From NCBI RefSeq assembly GCF_036373705.1, contig NC_089863.1, positions 22,256,619 through 22,320,618 on the forward strand: 64,000 nucleotides of DNA. Reading direction: 5' to 3'. The position numbers were made by a program, and so were the translations under genes. Position 1 is the first letter of the stretch. Every line of letters starts with the position of its first letter. The notes beneath the pieces were generated by a model, which saw only the letters and a program-made list of their open reading frames with translations, did not search any database and was not told the origin of the DNA. This document shows, piece by piece, positions 54,751 through 64,000 of the stretch. Source of the DNA: Amia ocellicauda (Eukaryota > Chordata > Actinopteri > Amiiformes > Amiidae).

Positions 54751-55554
54751 GTGGCCACTACAGTGTCAGGTTTGCAGAATGATTGCCTTCCTGGATGAAC
54801 TCATCCAAGAAGGCTTCATATGAGAACGTTGTCGGCAGGTTGAAATCCTAGAGATCAATTGATCTTGAGGCTCAGCTTGTCGATCTGCGCTGTATTAGGG
54901 ATATAGAAGAATTGGTCAATCAGCCCATGAGAGAGATGGTGTGCACGCCAAAACCTAGGAGAGTTGAGACCTTAGAGCAGGACAGCGTAGAGAACTGCTG
55001 GGTTACAGTAGGTCGTAACCGCAGAAAAGGGCGTGCACACCCCGTAGAGACACCCCAAGAGCTTGAATTGCCCAACAGGTTCCAACTGCTGGACACCGAG
55101 TTGGACAGTGACAGCTCAGAGGGTGATGGGGGGCAGTTGAGCACCAGAGCACCATGGTGCCCAATCCCCCCCCAGACGAAGGAGGTAGTTATAGTAGGAG
55201 ACTCAATTCTTAGAGGTGTAGATCACACAGTGTGTTCTAGTGACATGGAGACCCGCATTGGTATCTTGCCTGCCTGGTGCTCAGGTTGCAGATCTCCCTA
55301 AACTAGTAGACGGGCTACTGGCCAAATCCGGGGGGAATCCACAGGTCATGGTCAGGGAGACAGGCAGAGATTAGAAAGTTTAACACGTGGTTGAAAGCTT
55401 GGTGTAGGGAAGAGGGGTTTAGGTTTATGGAGCATTGGTCTTTCTTCTGGGATAGATGGGACCTGTACAAACCGGACGGTCTACATCTAAACAGAAGGGG
55501 GGCTAATGCATTGGAAGAGCGTATGTGCAGTGAAATTGAGAATCATTTAAACTA
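54751..55554 (+). pseudogene. LINE copy 7 ORF1, interrupted
   Basis: Same breaks as copy 5 ORF1. Confidence 0.65.
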
Positions 55555-55654
55555 GGAACCAGGGGGGCAGGGAGCTTTGACAATGGGAGATGTTCCACTA
55601 AGGAAAGGAAACCAAGGCAAACTGCCAGTAGGAAAGTCCTGAAATGTTTGTACC

Positions 55655-56532
55655 TCAATGCCAGGAGTATAAGGAACAAGATGTTAGACTTGGAAGCCAC
55701 AGTGCTGGTGTGTGACTATGATGTTGTAGGAGTGACAGAAACATGGCTTACAGAAAATGATGGGGATGAATACAAGTTGGAAGGATACACACAGTTTAGG
55801 TGAGACAGGCAAAATCGAAGAGGGGGTGGGGTAGCATTATATGTGAAAAATGACATTGAGGCAGAAGAACTTGTATTAGATCCCAGTAATGGAACAGAAT
55901 CTTTGTGGGTGAAACGTTTGAACAAGAGATCTGGAGGATTAGCGGTAGGAGTGTGTTACAGGCCACCAAACTCAGATTTTCAGAAAGATGCTGCATTGTA
56001 CAGTGTAATCAGGACTGCATGTAGCAAGGATGTGGCTGTTATAATGGGGGATTTCAATTTCCCAAACTAAGACTGGGAAAGCCCAGTGGGGACTACAGAA
56101 GCAGAAATGGAAATGGTTGAGATGGTAAATGACTGCTTTCTAACTCAATTTGTCAGGGAACCAACCAGAGAGAGCGCATGTATTGACTTGATCTTTTCAA
56201 ATGACCAAGATAGAGTCAGGGGGACAGTAGTTAGAGAACCAATGGCAAATTGTGATCACAATATGGTTATCTTTGAGGCATTCTTTCAAAAAACAAGGTC
56301 CAAGTCTAAAACAATGGTCTACAATTTTAGAAAAGCAAATCTTGAAGATATGAGACTGCACTTAGAAGAGGTAGACTGGAGCACACTGGATACAGAGTTA
56401 GTTGAAAATGCATGGGTATATTTTAAGAATATACTAATCGAGGCTCAGGTCCAATTTGTACCAAAACTTAGCAAATTGAGGAACAAAAAACATTGGCCAA
56501 AATGGTTTAATAGAGGTATGCAAAAAATATAA
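55655..56532 (+). pseudogene. LINE copy 7 ORF2 endonuclease, with stops
   Basis: The same two stops as copy 5, but TETWL is intact here. Confidence 0.75.
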
Positions 56533-56740
56533 AGAGAAAGACAATGTTGTATAGTGCATACAAAAGGGATGGTGACGAAACAAAATACATAGAATATGTT
56601 GAGCTGCAAAGAGATCTTTAGAAAGGGATCAGGAAAGCAAAGAGGGAATTAGAAAGAAACATAGCTCTTGGAGCTCAAACCAATGCAAAACTGAGCCAGG
56701 AAATTGCAGACCAATCAGTCTGACCTGCATCACCTGTAAA

Positions 56741-57919
56741 ATGTTGGAAAAAATGATTAGACAGAAAATAGAGGCGCATCTCAATGAAAACCATATTCTC
56801 AGAGCTAGTCAACATGGGTTTAGACGAGGCAGATCATGTCTTACTAATTTATTAGAATGTTTAGAACATGCAACTGCAGCTGTAGATCACGTGAAAGCAT
56901 ATGATATGATATACTTAGATTTCCAAAAAGCTTTTGATAAGGTTCCACACCAAAGACTGATCCTCAAATTGGAAGCTGTAGGCATTCAGGGTAATGTAAG
57001 TAGATGGATTATGAACTGGTTGATGTCTAGGAAACAGAGGGTGTCGATTAGAGGAGTCACTTCTAACTGGAATGAGGTTGTTAGTGGAGTTCCACAGGGA
57101 TCAGTACTAGGGCCTTTGCTTTTTCTAATCTATATTAATGATCTGGACTCTGGGATAGTTAGCAAACTTGTCAAATTTGCAGATGATACTAAAATAGGTG
57201 GCTCAGCAGATACAATCTTGGCAGCACAGGCTATTCAGAGGGACTTAGATAATATTCAGTTGTGGGCTGACACCTGGCAAATGAAATTCAATGTGGACAA
57301 GTGCAAGGTAATACATGCAGGTAACAAAAATGTCCACTATAATTACACTATGGGAGGTACAGATCTAGATGAAGTAACGCATGAGAAAGACCTAGGAGTC
57401 TATGTGGACTCCTCATTTTCTCCATCCAAGCAATGTGGGGAAGCAATAAAAAAGGCAAACAGAATGCTAGGGTATATTGTCAAAAGTGTAGAATTTAAAA
57501 CAAGGGCAGTAATGTTAAGACTGTACAATGCGCTAGTTAGACCTCATCTGGAATACTGTGTACAGTTCTGGGCACCACACTTCAAGAAGGATATTGCTGC
57601 CTTAGAGGCAGTTCAGAGGAGAGCAACCAGACTTATTCCAGGTCTGAAGGGAAAGTCCTACTCGGAGAGACTGAGGGAACTGAACCTTTTCACCCTGGAA
57701 CAGAGGAGACTACGTGGGGACTTGATCCAAGTCTTCAAAATCATGAAAGGCATCGACCACATCAAACCAGAGGAGCTTTTCCAGATCAGCAGGGACACAC
57801 GCACCCGGGGACACAAATGGAAATTGGGCTTCAAGGCATTCAAAACGGAAAACAGGAGACACTTCTTTACACAGAGAGTAGTCACAATCTGGAATAAACT
57901 ACCCAGCGATGTTGTTTAA
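56741..57919 (+). CDS. LINE copy 7 ORF2 reverse transcriptase, partial
   Basis: A 392-codon frame equal to 45091-46269 except Gly to Arg at residue 21. Confidence 0.82.
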   Translation: MLEKMIRQKIEAHLNENHILRASQHGFRRGRSCLTNLLECLEHATAAVDHVKAYDMIYLDFQKAFDKVPHQRLILKLEAVGIQGNVSRWIMNWLMSRKQRVSIRGVTSNWNEVVSGVPQGSVLGPLLFLIYINDLDSGIVSKLVKFADDTKIGGSADTILAAQAIQRDLDNIQLWADTWQMKFNVDKCKVIHAGNKNVHYNYTMGGTDLDEVTHEKDLGVYVDSSFSPSKQCGEAIKKANRMLGYIVKSVEFKTRAVMLRLYNALVRPHLEYCVQFWAPHFKKDIAALEAVQRRATRLIPGLKGKSYSERLRELNLFTLEQRRLRGDLIQVFKIMKGIDHIKPEELFQISRDTRTRGHKWKLGFKAFKTENRRHFFTQRVVTIWNKLPSDVV

Positions 57920-58051
57920 GCTGAAAGTTTGGGAACATTTAAAAATGGTCTGGAAAGGATCCTTGGATCACTTCGATATTATTGAACACCAAACGAGCAT
58001 GAAGAGTCGAATGGTCCCCTCTCGTTTGTAAACTTTCATATGTTCTTAAAA

Positions 58052-58188
58052 GTGTCTGAAGCAGCATGAAAGAGCACACTAAGCAGCTGAGAACAGACAG
58101 AGAGGGGAGTGAATATTGCGCTGGCCGGGAATTGAACCCGGGTCAACTGCTTGGAAGGCAGCTATGCTAACCACTATACCACCAACAC
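58052..58188. repeat. Module B remnant (Gly-TCC only), copy 5b
   Basis: Duplicate of 46402-46538. Confidence 0.8.
58117..58188 (-). tRNA. tRNA-Gly(TCC) (B5b)
   Basis: Identical to the copy at 46467. Confidence 0.85.
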
Positions 58189-58284
58189 TTGAACAAGAAA
58201 AGTCTAGCCGCTGTATTCTGGAATGAATAAAGAAATGAAATGACAAGGGCAATCAAAGCAAGTAAGACAGTAGGCTGTGTGGCA

Positions 58285-58355
58285 TACGCTACCCAGAAAT
58301 CGAACGCAACTCACAAGAACAGGAACCTTGTATGATACCACTACACCACTGGCGC
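58285..58355 (-). pseudogene. Gly-derived tRNA pseudogene, anticodon CCT (A11)
   Basis: One extra change at the acceptor/T-stem boundary (ACGCTACCC on the plus strand). Confidence 0.75.
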
Positions 58356-58605
58356 TGCGGGGAAGCTCTAGATTCTGTCACCGAAGCAAATGCACAAGAC
58401 ATATAAAACGCGTCCCCTGGGGCACAATGGTCTTTTAATAATTATCTGTAATAATCTGCAGTCGAACTGCTTAATACGAACCTAGCTAATCACTACATCA
58501 CAGGCGCATGGTTGTCATTCAGGGAAAATATGTGTTCACGAATGTTCATCGGAGTGGTTGTCATGCTAAGAGGTCAGTTGGAGTAGAGGTAGCTGGCCAT
58601 GCCGT

Positions 58606-58678
58606 GCCTCGTTGGCGCAGTAGGTAGCGCGTCAGTCTCATAATCTGAAGGTGGTGAGTTCAACCCTATCACGGGGCA
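58606..58678 (+). pseudogene. tRNA-Met(CAT) with broken T stem (A11)
   Basis: The T arm reads GTGAG TTCAACC CTATC with two mismatches. Curiously this copy alone has TTTT shortly downstream (AAGCTCTTTTCC). Confidence 0.78.
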
Positions 58679-58793
58679 AGCTCTTTTCCTTTATCTTTGA
58701 GTTCTACCACACTGATCTCCAGCTGCAGAAAAAAGGCGCACACCTGTGCAATAAAGTGGTTGCTTGCGCTGTCTGAAGAAATTCATGGCAAAA

Positions 58794-58866
58794 TGCCAAA
58801 TCCTGGGATGGAACAAGGGACCTTTAGATGTTCAGTCTATCGCTCCCCCAACTGAGCTACTTCGGC
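58794..58866 (-). tRNA. tRNA-Phe(GAA)-like (A11)
   Basis: GCCGAAG in the acceptor as in A10, with the common D loop. Confidence 0.7.
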
Positions 58867-58992
58867 CATTGGTGAGATGACGTCGTGATCCCAAAAGTCA
58901 AAGTGAAGGAAGCCCTGGCAGAACACAGTCATTGAAAAGTTCATTGTTTTCCATGACGTCGGCAACGACTCAATTTGATCACTGCAGCACAA

Positions 58993-59075
58993 GTCAGGAT
59001 GGCCGAGTGGTGTAAGGTGCTGCGTGCAGGTCATCGTCTCCTGTAGAGGCTTGGCTTTGAATCCCACCTCTGACA
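58993..59075 (+). pseudogene. tRNA-Leu(CAG)-like pseudogene (A11)
   Basis: The common form, as at 9615. Confidence 0.72.
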
Positions 59076-59661
59076 AGGGTCCTTTTACCACTCAGGAGCA
59101 CACACTTACCCGTGCTGGCGACAAGGACAACAAGAGTTGAGGACTGTGTTGAAAACGACATTACACAAAGAATTCAATGTTGAAAGAAATACATCAATAC
59201 ATAAATCAATGCACATGTATTTATTCATTGATTGATTGACTTCAACATGTCTTAATTTAGTCACTGTACCCACAAAGCAACACTCAGCATAGTGGAGGCT
59301 ATAGCTCGGCGTTATTGCGTGTACCTTACATGTATCACCCCTGGCACCTGGCCCTGATAACTCCCTACTTTTTGACCACAGTCTGTCTGTGACTTGAACC
59401 CGAGAAGTAAAAATGATGCACATGGGCGCTTGCAATCTCGTTGTTTCAATCACATATCACAGTGGATGCGTACACACGGTGTTTCTAGGGGATTGCTGGG
59501 ACAGTAACGAATGTGTTCCTTGCTTTACATGTCATCTAGCGCACAGTAGCTTTTTCTCCTTCTTTTTGACCATTTCATCCACATATTGTGCCTTTGGGGA
59601 ACGCCTCCGAAACAGATTTAGAATGCTCTGAGATTCAAGAAACAACAGTGCAACTCTTTTC

Positions 59662-60567
59662 CAGGGTTGTGGGTAACGCGTTACTAAGTAACGCATTACA
59701 GTAATGTTATTACTTTTGGTAGTAACGAGTAACGTAACGTAGTATGGTTCCAAAAGGAGTAATAATATTACAGTTACTGATTCCTTTTTTTGTTCTCGTT
59801 ACTGCATTACACATTGTAACGATATGGTCTTAATAAGGACGATAAGGACGTCTATGTCGTACATTAAAAATATTAGAAAAACTGTCGTTTGCAGTTACAA
59901 ATCTGTAGTAAGAGTAATAAGTTAAAGGAGTCAAGTTGAGACATTTAAGATGCAGATCTACTAGCACATATCTTGATGATGATTACAATAATAACAATAA
60001 TAAAAATAAATAGCAAAGATGTATTTTAGTGTTGCACGTTTTCTTATGGTAACGTAATGCTTGTCTGAGTATAATGTTGTCTATACACGTTTAGCTACTG
60101 CTAATATCTCTTAACAGAAACGTGTATTTATTATGCTGTCTCCAATCATCTAAAGCACAAAGAATAAAACAGCCACAAAAGTCCTTTCCACACCAGGCTC
60201 TATCGCTCGTAGTGTTGCTTTCTGTCTTCATTTTTAAAACGAAACACAAAACCAAACCCACAATCGCTCCGCTCCTCCCACAACAGGGGGTGGACTTCCG
60301 ACACTGGCCTGGTTTTCCTGTGGCGCTTTATTAAAACAACAAAAGATAACAGTATGTCTCTGTCATTATCAACTGCTTGTGTTGGTGTAGCTTTGAAATT
60401 GTTTATTGAGGTCCCGCAACGTTTGGGGTGTAATGCAGAGTAATGTAAAAGTAAAGTAACTAATTACATTCTCCAGGAAGTAATAAGTAAAGTGTTTAGT
60501 TACTTTTGATATGAGTAACGAGTACAATGTAAGACATTACTTTTTGTGAGTAACGACCCCAACACTG
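59662..60567. mobile_element. hAT-type element (A11)
   Basis: A full 906-bp copy with flanking octamers. Confidence 0.9.
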
Positions 60568-60818
60568 CTCTTTTCCTTCTCTTTTGGCTTGTTTGTTTGT
60601 TGTTGAAGGAGATACAAAGTTTGAGAGTGTCTCGTTTTATTTCTGAAATATAACTCCCAGAAAGTATGGTCTTTGTGTTCTTGAAATTGAATAACCTCAA
60701 AAGAAAGAAATGGTCCAATGAATTGCCGAAGAAAAGTCTAGCCGCTGTATTCTGGAATGAAGAAAAAAATGAAATGACAAGGGCAATCAAAGCAAGTAAG
60801 ACAGTAGGCTGTGTGGCA

Positions 60819-60889
60819 TACGCTAGCCAGAAATCGAACGCAACTCACAAGAACAGGAACCTTGTATGATACCACTACACCACTGGTGC
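60819..60889 (-). pseudogene. Gly-derived tRNA pseudogene, anticodon CCT (A12)
   Basis: The acceptor end is GGTGC on the plus strand, as in A2. Confidence 0.75.
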
Positions 60890-61139
60890 AGCGGGGAAGC
60901 TCTAGATTCTGTCACCGAAGCAAATGCACAAGACATATAAAACGCGTCCCCTGGGGCACAATGGTCTTTTAATAATTATCTGTAATAATCTGCAGTCGAA
61001 CTGCTTAATACGTACCTAGCTAATCACTACATCACAGGCGCATGGTTGTCATTCGGGGAAAATATGTGTTCACGAATGTTCATCGGAGTGGTTGTCATGC
61101 TAAGAGGTCAGTTGGAGTAGAGGGAGCTGGCCATGCCGT

Positions 61140-61212
61140 GCCTCGTTGGCGCAGTAGGTAGCGCGTCAGTCTCATAATCTGAAGGTGGTGAGTTCGACCC
61201 TCACACGGGGCA
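61140..61212 (+). tRNA. tRNA-Met(CAT), elongator (A12)
   Basis: Identical to the intact gene at 6692. Confidence 0.96.
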
Positions 61213-61327
61213 AGCACTCTACCTTTATCTTTGAGTTCTACCACACTGATCTCCAGCTGCAGAAAAAAGGTGCACACCTGTGCAATAAAGTGGTTGCTTG
61301 CGCTGTCTGAAGAAATTCATGGCAAAA

Positions 61328-61400
61328 TGCCAAATCCTGGGATGGAACAAGGGACCTTTAGATGTTCAGTCTATCGCTCCTCCAACTGAGCTATTTCGGC
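61328..61400 (-). tRNA. tRNA-Phe(GAA)-like (A12)
   Basis: One D-loop base differs (TTGGAGGAGC). Confidence 0.72.
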
Positions 61401-61526
61401 CATTGGTGAGATGACGTCGTGATCCCAAAAGTCAAAGTGAAGGAAGCCCTGGCAGAACACAGTCATTGAAAAGTTCATTGTTTTCCATGACGTCGGCAAC
61501 GACTCAATTTGATCACTGCAGCACAA

Positions 61527-61609
61527 GTCAGGATGGCCGAGTGGTGTAAGGTGCTGCGTGCAGGTCATCGTCTCCTGTAGAGGCTTGGCTTTGAATCCCA
61601 CCTCTGACA
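61527..61609 (+). pseudogene. tRNA-Leu(CAG)-like pseudogene (A12)
   Basis: The common form, as at 9615. Confidence 0.72.
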
Positions 61610-62196
61610 AGGGTCCTTTTACCACTCAGGAGCACACACTTACCCGTGCTGGCGACAAGGACAACAAGAGTTGAGGACTGTGTTGAAAACGACATTACAC
61701 AAAGAATTCAATGTTGAAAGACATACATCAATACATAAATCAATGGACATGTATTTATTCATTGATTGATTGACTTCAACATGTCTTAATTTAGTCGCTG
61801 TACCCACAAAGCAACACTCAGCATAGTGGAGGCTATAGCTCGGCGTTATTGCGTGTACCTTACATGTATCACCCCTGGCACCTGGCCCTGATAACTCCCT
61901 ACTTTTTGACCACAGTCTGTCTGTGACTTCAACCCGAGAAGTAAAAATGATGCACATAAGGCGCTTGCAATCTCGTTGTTTCAATCACATATCACAGTGG
62001 ATGCGTACACACGGTGTTTCTCGGAGATTGCTGGGACAGTAACGAATGTGTTCCTTGCTATACATGTCATCTAGCGCACAGTAGCTTTTTCTCCTTCTTT
62101 TTGCCCATATCATCCACATATTGTGCCTTTGGGGAACGCCTCCGAAACAGATTTAGAATGCTCTGAGATTCAAGAAACGACAGTGCAACTCTTTTC

Positions 62197-63104
62197 CAGG
62201 GTTGTGGGTAACGCGTTACTAAGTAACGCATTACAGTAATGTTATTACTTTTGGTAGTAACGAGTAACGTAACGTGGTATGGTTCCAAAAGGAGAAATAA
62301 TATTACAGTTACTGATTCCTTTTTGTTGTTCTCGTTACTGCATTACACATTGTAACGATATGGTCTTAATAAGGACGATAAGGACATCTATGTCGTACAT
62401 TAAAAATATTAGAAAAACTGTCGTTTGCAGTTACAAATCTGTAGTAAGAGTAATAAGTTAAAGGAGTCAAGTTGAGACATTTAAGATGCAGATCTACTAG
62501 CACATATCTTGATGATGATTACAATAATAACAATAATAAAAATAAATAGCAAAGATGTATTTTAGTGTTGCACGTTTTCTTATGGTAACGTAATGCTTGT
62601 CTGAGTATAATGTTGTCTATACACGTTTAGCTACTGCTAATATCTCTTAACAGAAACGTGTATTTATTATGCTGTCTCCAATCATCTAAAGCACAAAGAA
62701 TAAAACAGCCACAAAAGTCCTTTCCACACCAGGCTCTATCGCTCGTAGTGTTGCTTTCTGTCTTCATTTTTAAAACGAAACACAGAACCAAACCCACAAT
62801 CGCTCCGCTCCTCCCACAACAGGGGGTGGACTTCCGACACTGGCCTGGTTTTCCTGTGGCGCTTTATTAAAACAACAAAAGATAACAGTATGTCTCTGTC
62901 ATTATCAACTGCTTGTGTTGGTGTAGCTTTGAAATTGTTTATTGAGGTCCCGCAACGTTTGGGGTGTAATGCAGAGTAATGTAAAAGTAAAGTAACTAAT
63001 TACATTCTCCAGGAAGTAATAAGTAAAGTGTTTAGTTACTTTTGATATGAGTAACGAGTACAATGTAAGACATTACTTTTTGTGAGTAACGACCCCAAAC
63101 ACTG
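62197..63104. mobile_element. hAT-type element (A12)
   Basis: A 908-bp copy with flanking octamers. Confidence 0.9.
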
Positions 63105-63355
63105 CTCTTTTCCTTCTCTTTTGGCTTGTTTGTTTGTTGTTGAAGGAGATACAAAGTTTGAGAGTGTCTCGTTTTATTTCTGAAATATAACTCCCAGAAA
63201 GTATGGTCTTTGTGTTCTTGAAATTGAATAACCTCAAAAGAAAGAAATGGTCCAATGAATTGCCGAAGAAAAGTCTAGCCGCTGTATTCTGGAATGAAGA
63301 AAAAAATGAAATGACAAGGGCAATCAAAGCAAGTAAGACAGTAGGCTGTGTGGCA

Positions 63356-63426
63356 TACGCTAGCCAGAAATCGAACGCAACTCACAAGAACAGGAACCTT
63401 GTATGATACCACTACACCACTGGCGC
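63356..63426 (-). pseudogene. Gly-derived tRNA pseudogene, anticodon CCT (A13)
   Basis: Same sequence as the copy at 6371. Confidence 0.75.
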
Positions 63427-63676
63427 TGCGGGGAAGCTCTAGATTCTGTCACCGAAGCAAATGCACAAGACATATAAAACGCGTCCCCTGGGGCACAATG
63501 GTCTTTTAATAATTATCTGTAATAATCTGCAGTCGAACTGCTTAATACGTACCTAGCTAATCACTACATCACAGGCGCATGGTTGTCATTCGGGGAAAAT
63601 ATGTGTTCACGAATGTTCATCGGAGTGGTTGTCATGCTAAGAGGTCAGTTGGAGTAGAGGGAGCTGGCCATGCCGT

Positions 63677-63749
63677 GCCTCGTTGGCGCAGTAGGTAGCG
63701 CGTCAGTCTCATAATCTGAAGGTGGTGAGTTTGACCCTCACACGGGGCA
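63677..63749 (+). tRNA. tRNA-Met(CAT) with T-loop change (A13)
   Basis: The T loop is TTTGACC, losing the conserved C56; all stems and the anticodon are intact. Probably weakened, since C56 pairs with the D loop and lies in the B box. Confidence 0.8.
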
Positions 63750-63864
63750 AGCACTCTTCCTTTATCTTTGAGTTCTACCACACTGATATCCAGCTGCAGA
63801 AAAAAGGCGCACACCTGTGCAATAAAGTGGTTGCTTGCGCTGTCTGAAGAAATTCATGGCAAAA

Positions 63865-63937
63865 TGCCAAATCCTGGGATGGAACAAGGGACCTTTAGAT
63901 GTTCAGTCTATCGCTCCCCCAACTGAGCTATTTCGGC
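63865..63937 (-). tRNA. tRNA-Phe(GAA)-like (A13)
   Basis: Identical to the copy at 6880. Confidence 0.72.
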
Positions 63938-64000
63938 CATTGCTGAGATGACGTCGTGATCCCAAAAGTCAAAGTGAAGGAAGCCCTGGCAGAACACAGT

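Larger units (their letters stand above)
54316..58051 (+). mobile_element. CR1-group LINE, copy 7 (RT core present)
   Basis: Collinear with copy 5 at exactly 11,650 bp offset throughout, with few substitutions. Confidence 0.88.
58189..60567. repeat. Module A, copy 11 (slightly 5'-truncated)
   Basis: Same truncated start as copy 9; otherwise complete. Confidence 0.9.
60568..63104. repeat. Module A, copy 12
   Basis: A complete unit collinear with copy 1. Confidence 0.92.
63105..64000. repeat. Module A, copy 13 (cut by window end)
   Basis: Continues past the window, so the array is larger than seen here. Confidence 0.9.

Overview
The window looks like vertebrate, most likely ray-finned fish, nuclear DNA. 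The evidence is tRNA genes matching vertebrate sequences (one initiator Met gene appears identical to the canonical vertebrate gene), a CR1-group LINE, a hAT-type element ending in CAGGGTTG/CAGTGTTG, and an endogenous retrovirus with a gammaretrovirus-like envelope. I see no host protein-coding gene and cannot name the species. Nearly everything belongs to a large, recently amplified array in which tRNA genes and mobile elements were copied together.

Layout. Positions 1-812 are non-array flank with a (CTA)n tract, a degenerate tRNA-Trp-like gene and a diverged inverted trace of the array. Two tRNA modules follow repeatedly. Module B (about 2.2-2.3 kb) carries, all on the minus strand, tRNA-Gly(TCC), an initiator-Met gene or derivative, a decayed tRNA-Arg(CCT)-like gene and tRNA-Gly(CCC), followed by the right part of a hAT-like element. 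Module A (about 2,535 bp) carries a Gly-derived pseudogene with anticodon CCT (-), elongator tRNA-Met (+), a tRNA-Phe-like gene (-), a tRNA-Leu-like pseudogene (+), and a 907-bp hAT-type non-autonomous element flanked by a perfect 8-bp target duplication. There are 13 A modules (8 complete, 5 cut by an LTR or the window end), 5 main B modules and 2 B remnants.

Mobile elements. Seven CR1-group LINE copies share one 3' flank, beside tRNA-Gly(TCC), so they are copies of one insertion spread by duplication. None is complete: one lineage lost the reverse-transcriptase core, the other lost the segment just before it. One provirus (31299-39314, minus strand) has broken gag and pol but an open 398-codon env. 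At the equivalent place in three other duplicated blocks there is only a solo LTR (17910, 50581, and 26372, which runs into a 200-N gap). The LTR always joins the first 28 bp of a hAT element on its left to a truncated LINE on its right, so this chimeric junction formed once and was then amplified. A larger block of 11,650 bp is repeated in tandem (42666-54315 and from 54316 onward).

Function. tRNA genes that look able to work are most tRNA-Met copies, one initiator tRNA-Met, several tRNA-Gly(TCC) and one or two tRNA-Gly(CCC). The other tRNA-like genes decayed before amplification and were copied in that state. Three carry changed anticodons (Gly body with CCT, initiator body with TAT, Trp body with CTA), but each also has damaged stems. 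All calls come from reading the sequence; no tRNA covariance model or database search was run.
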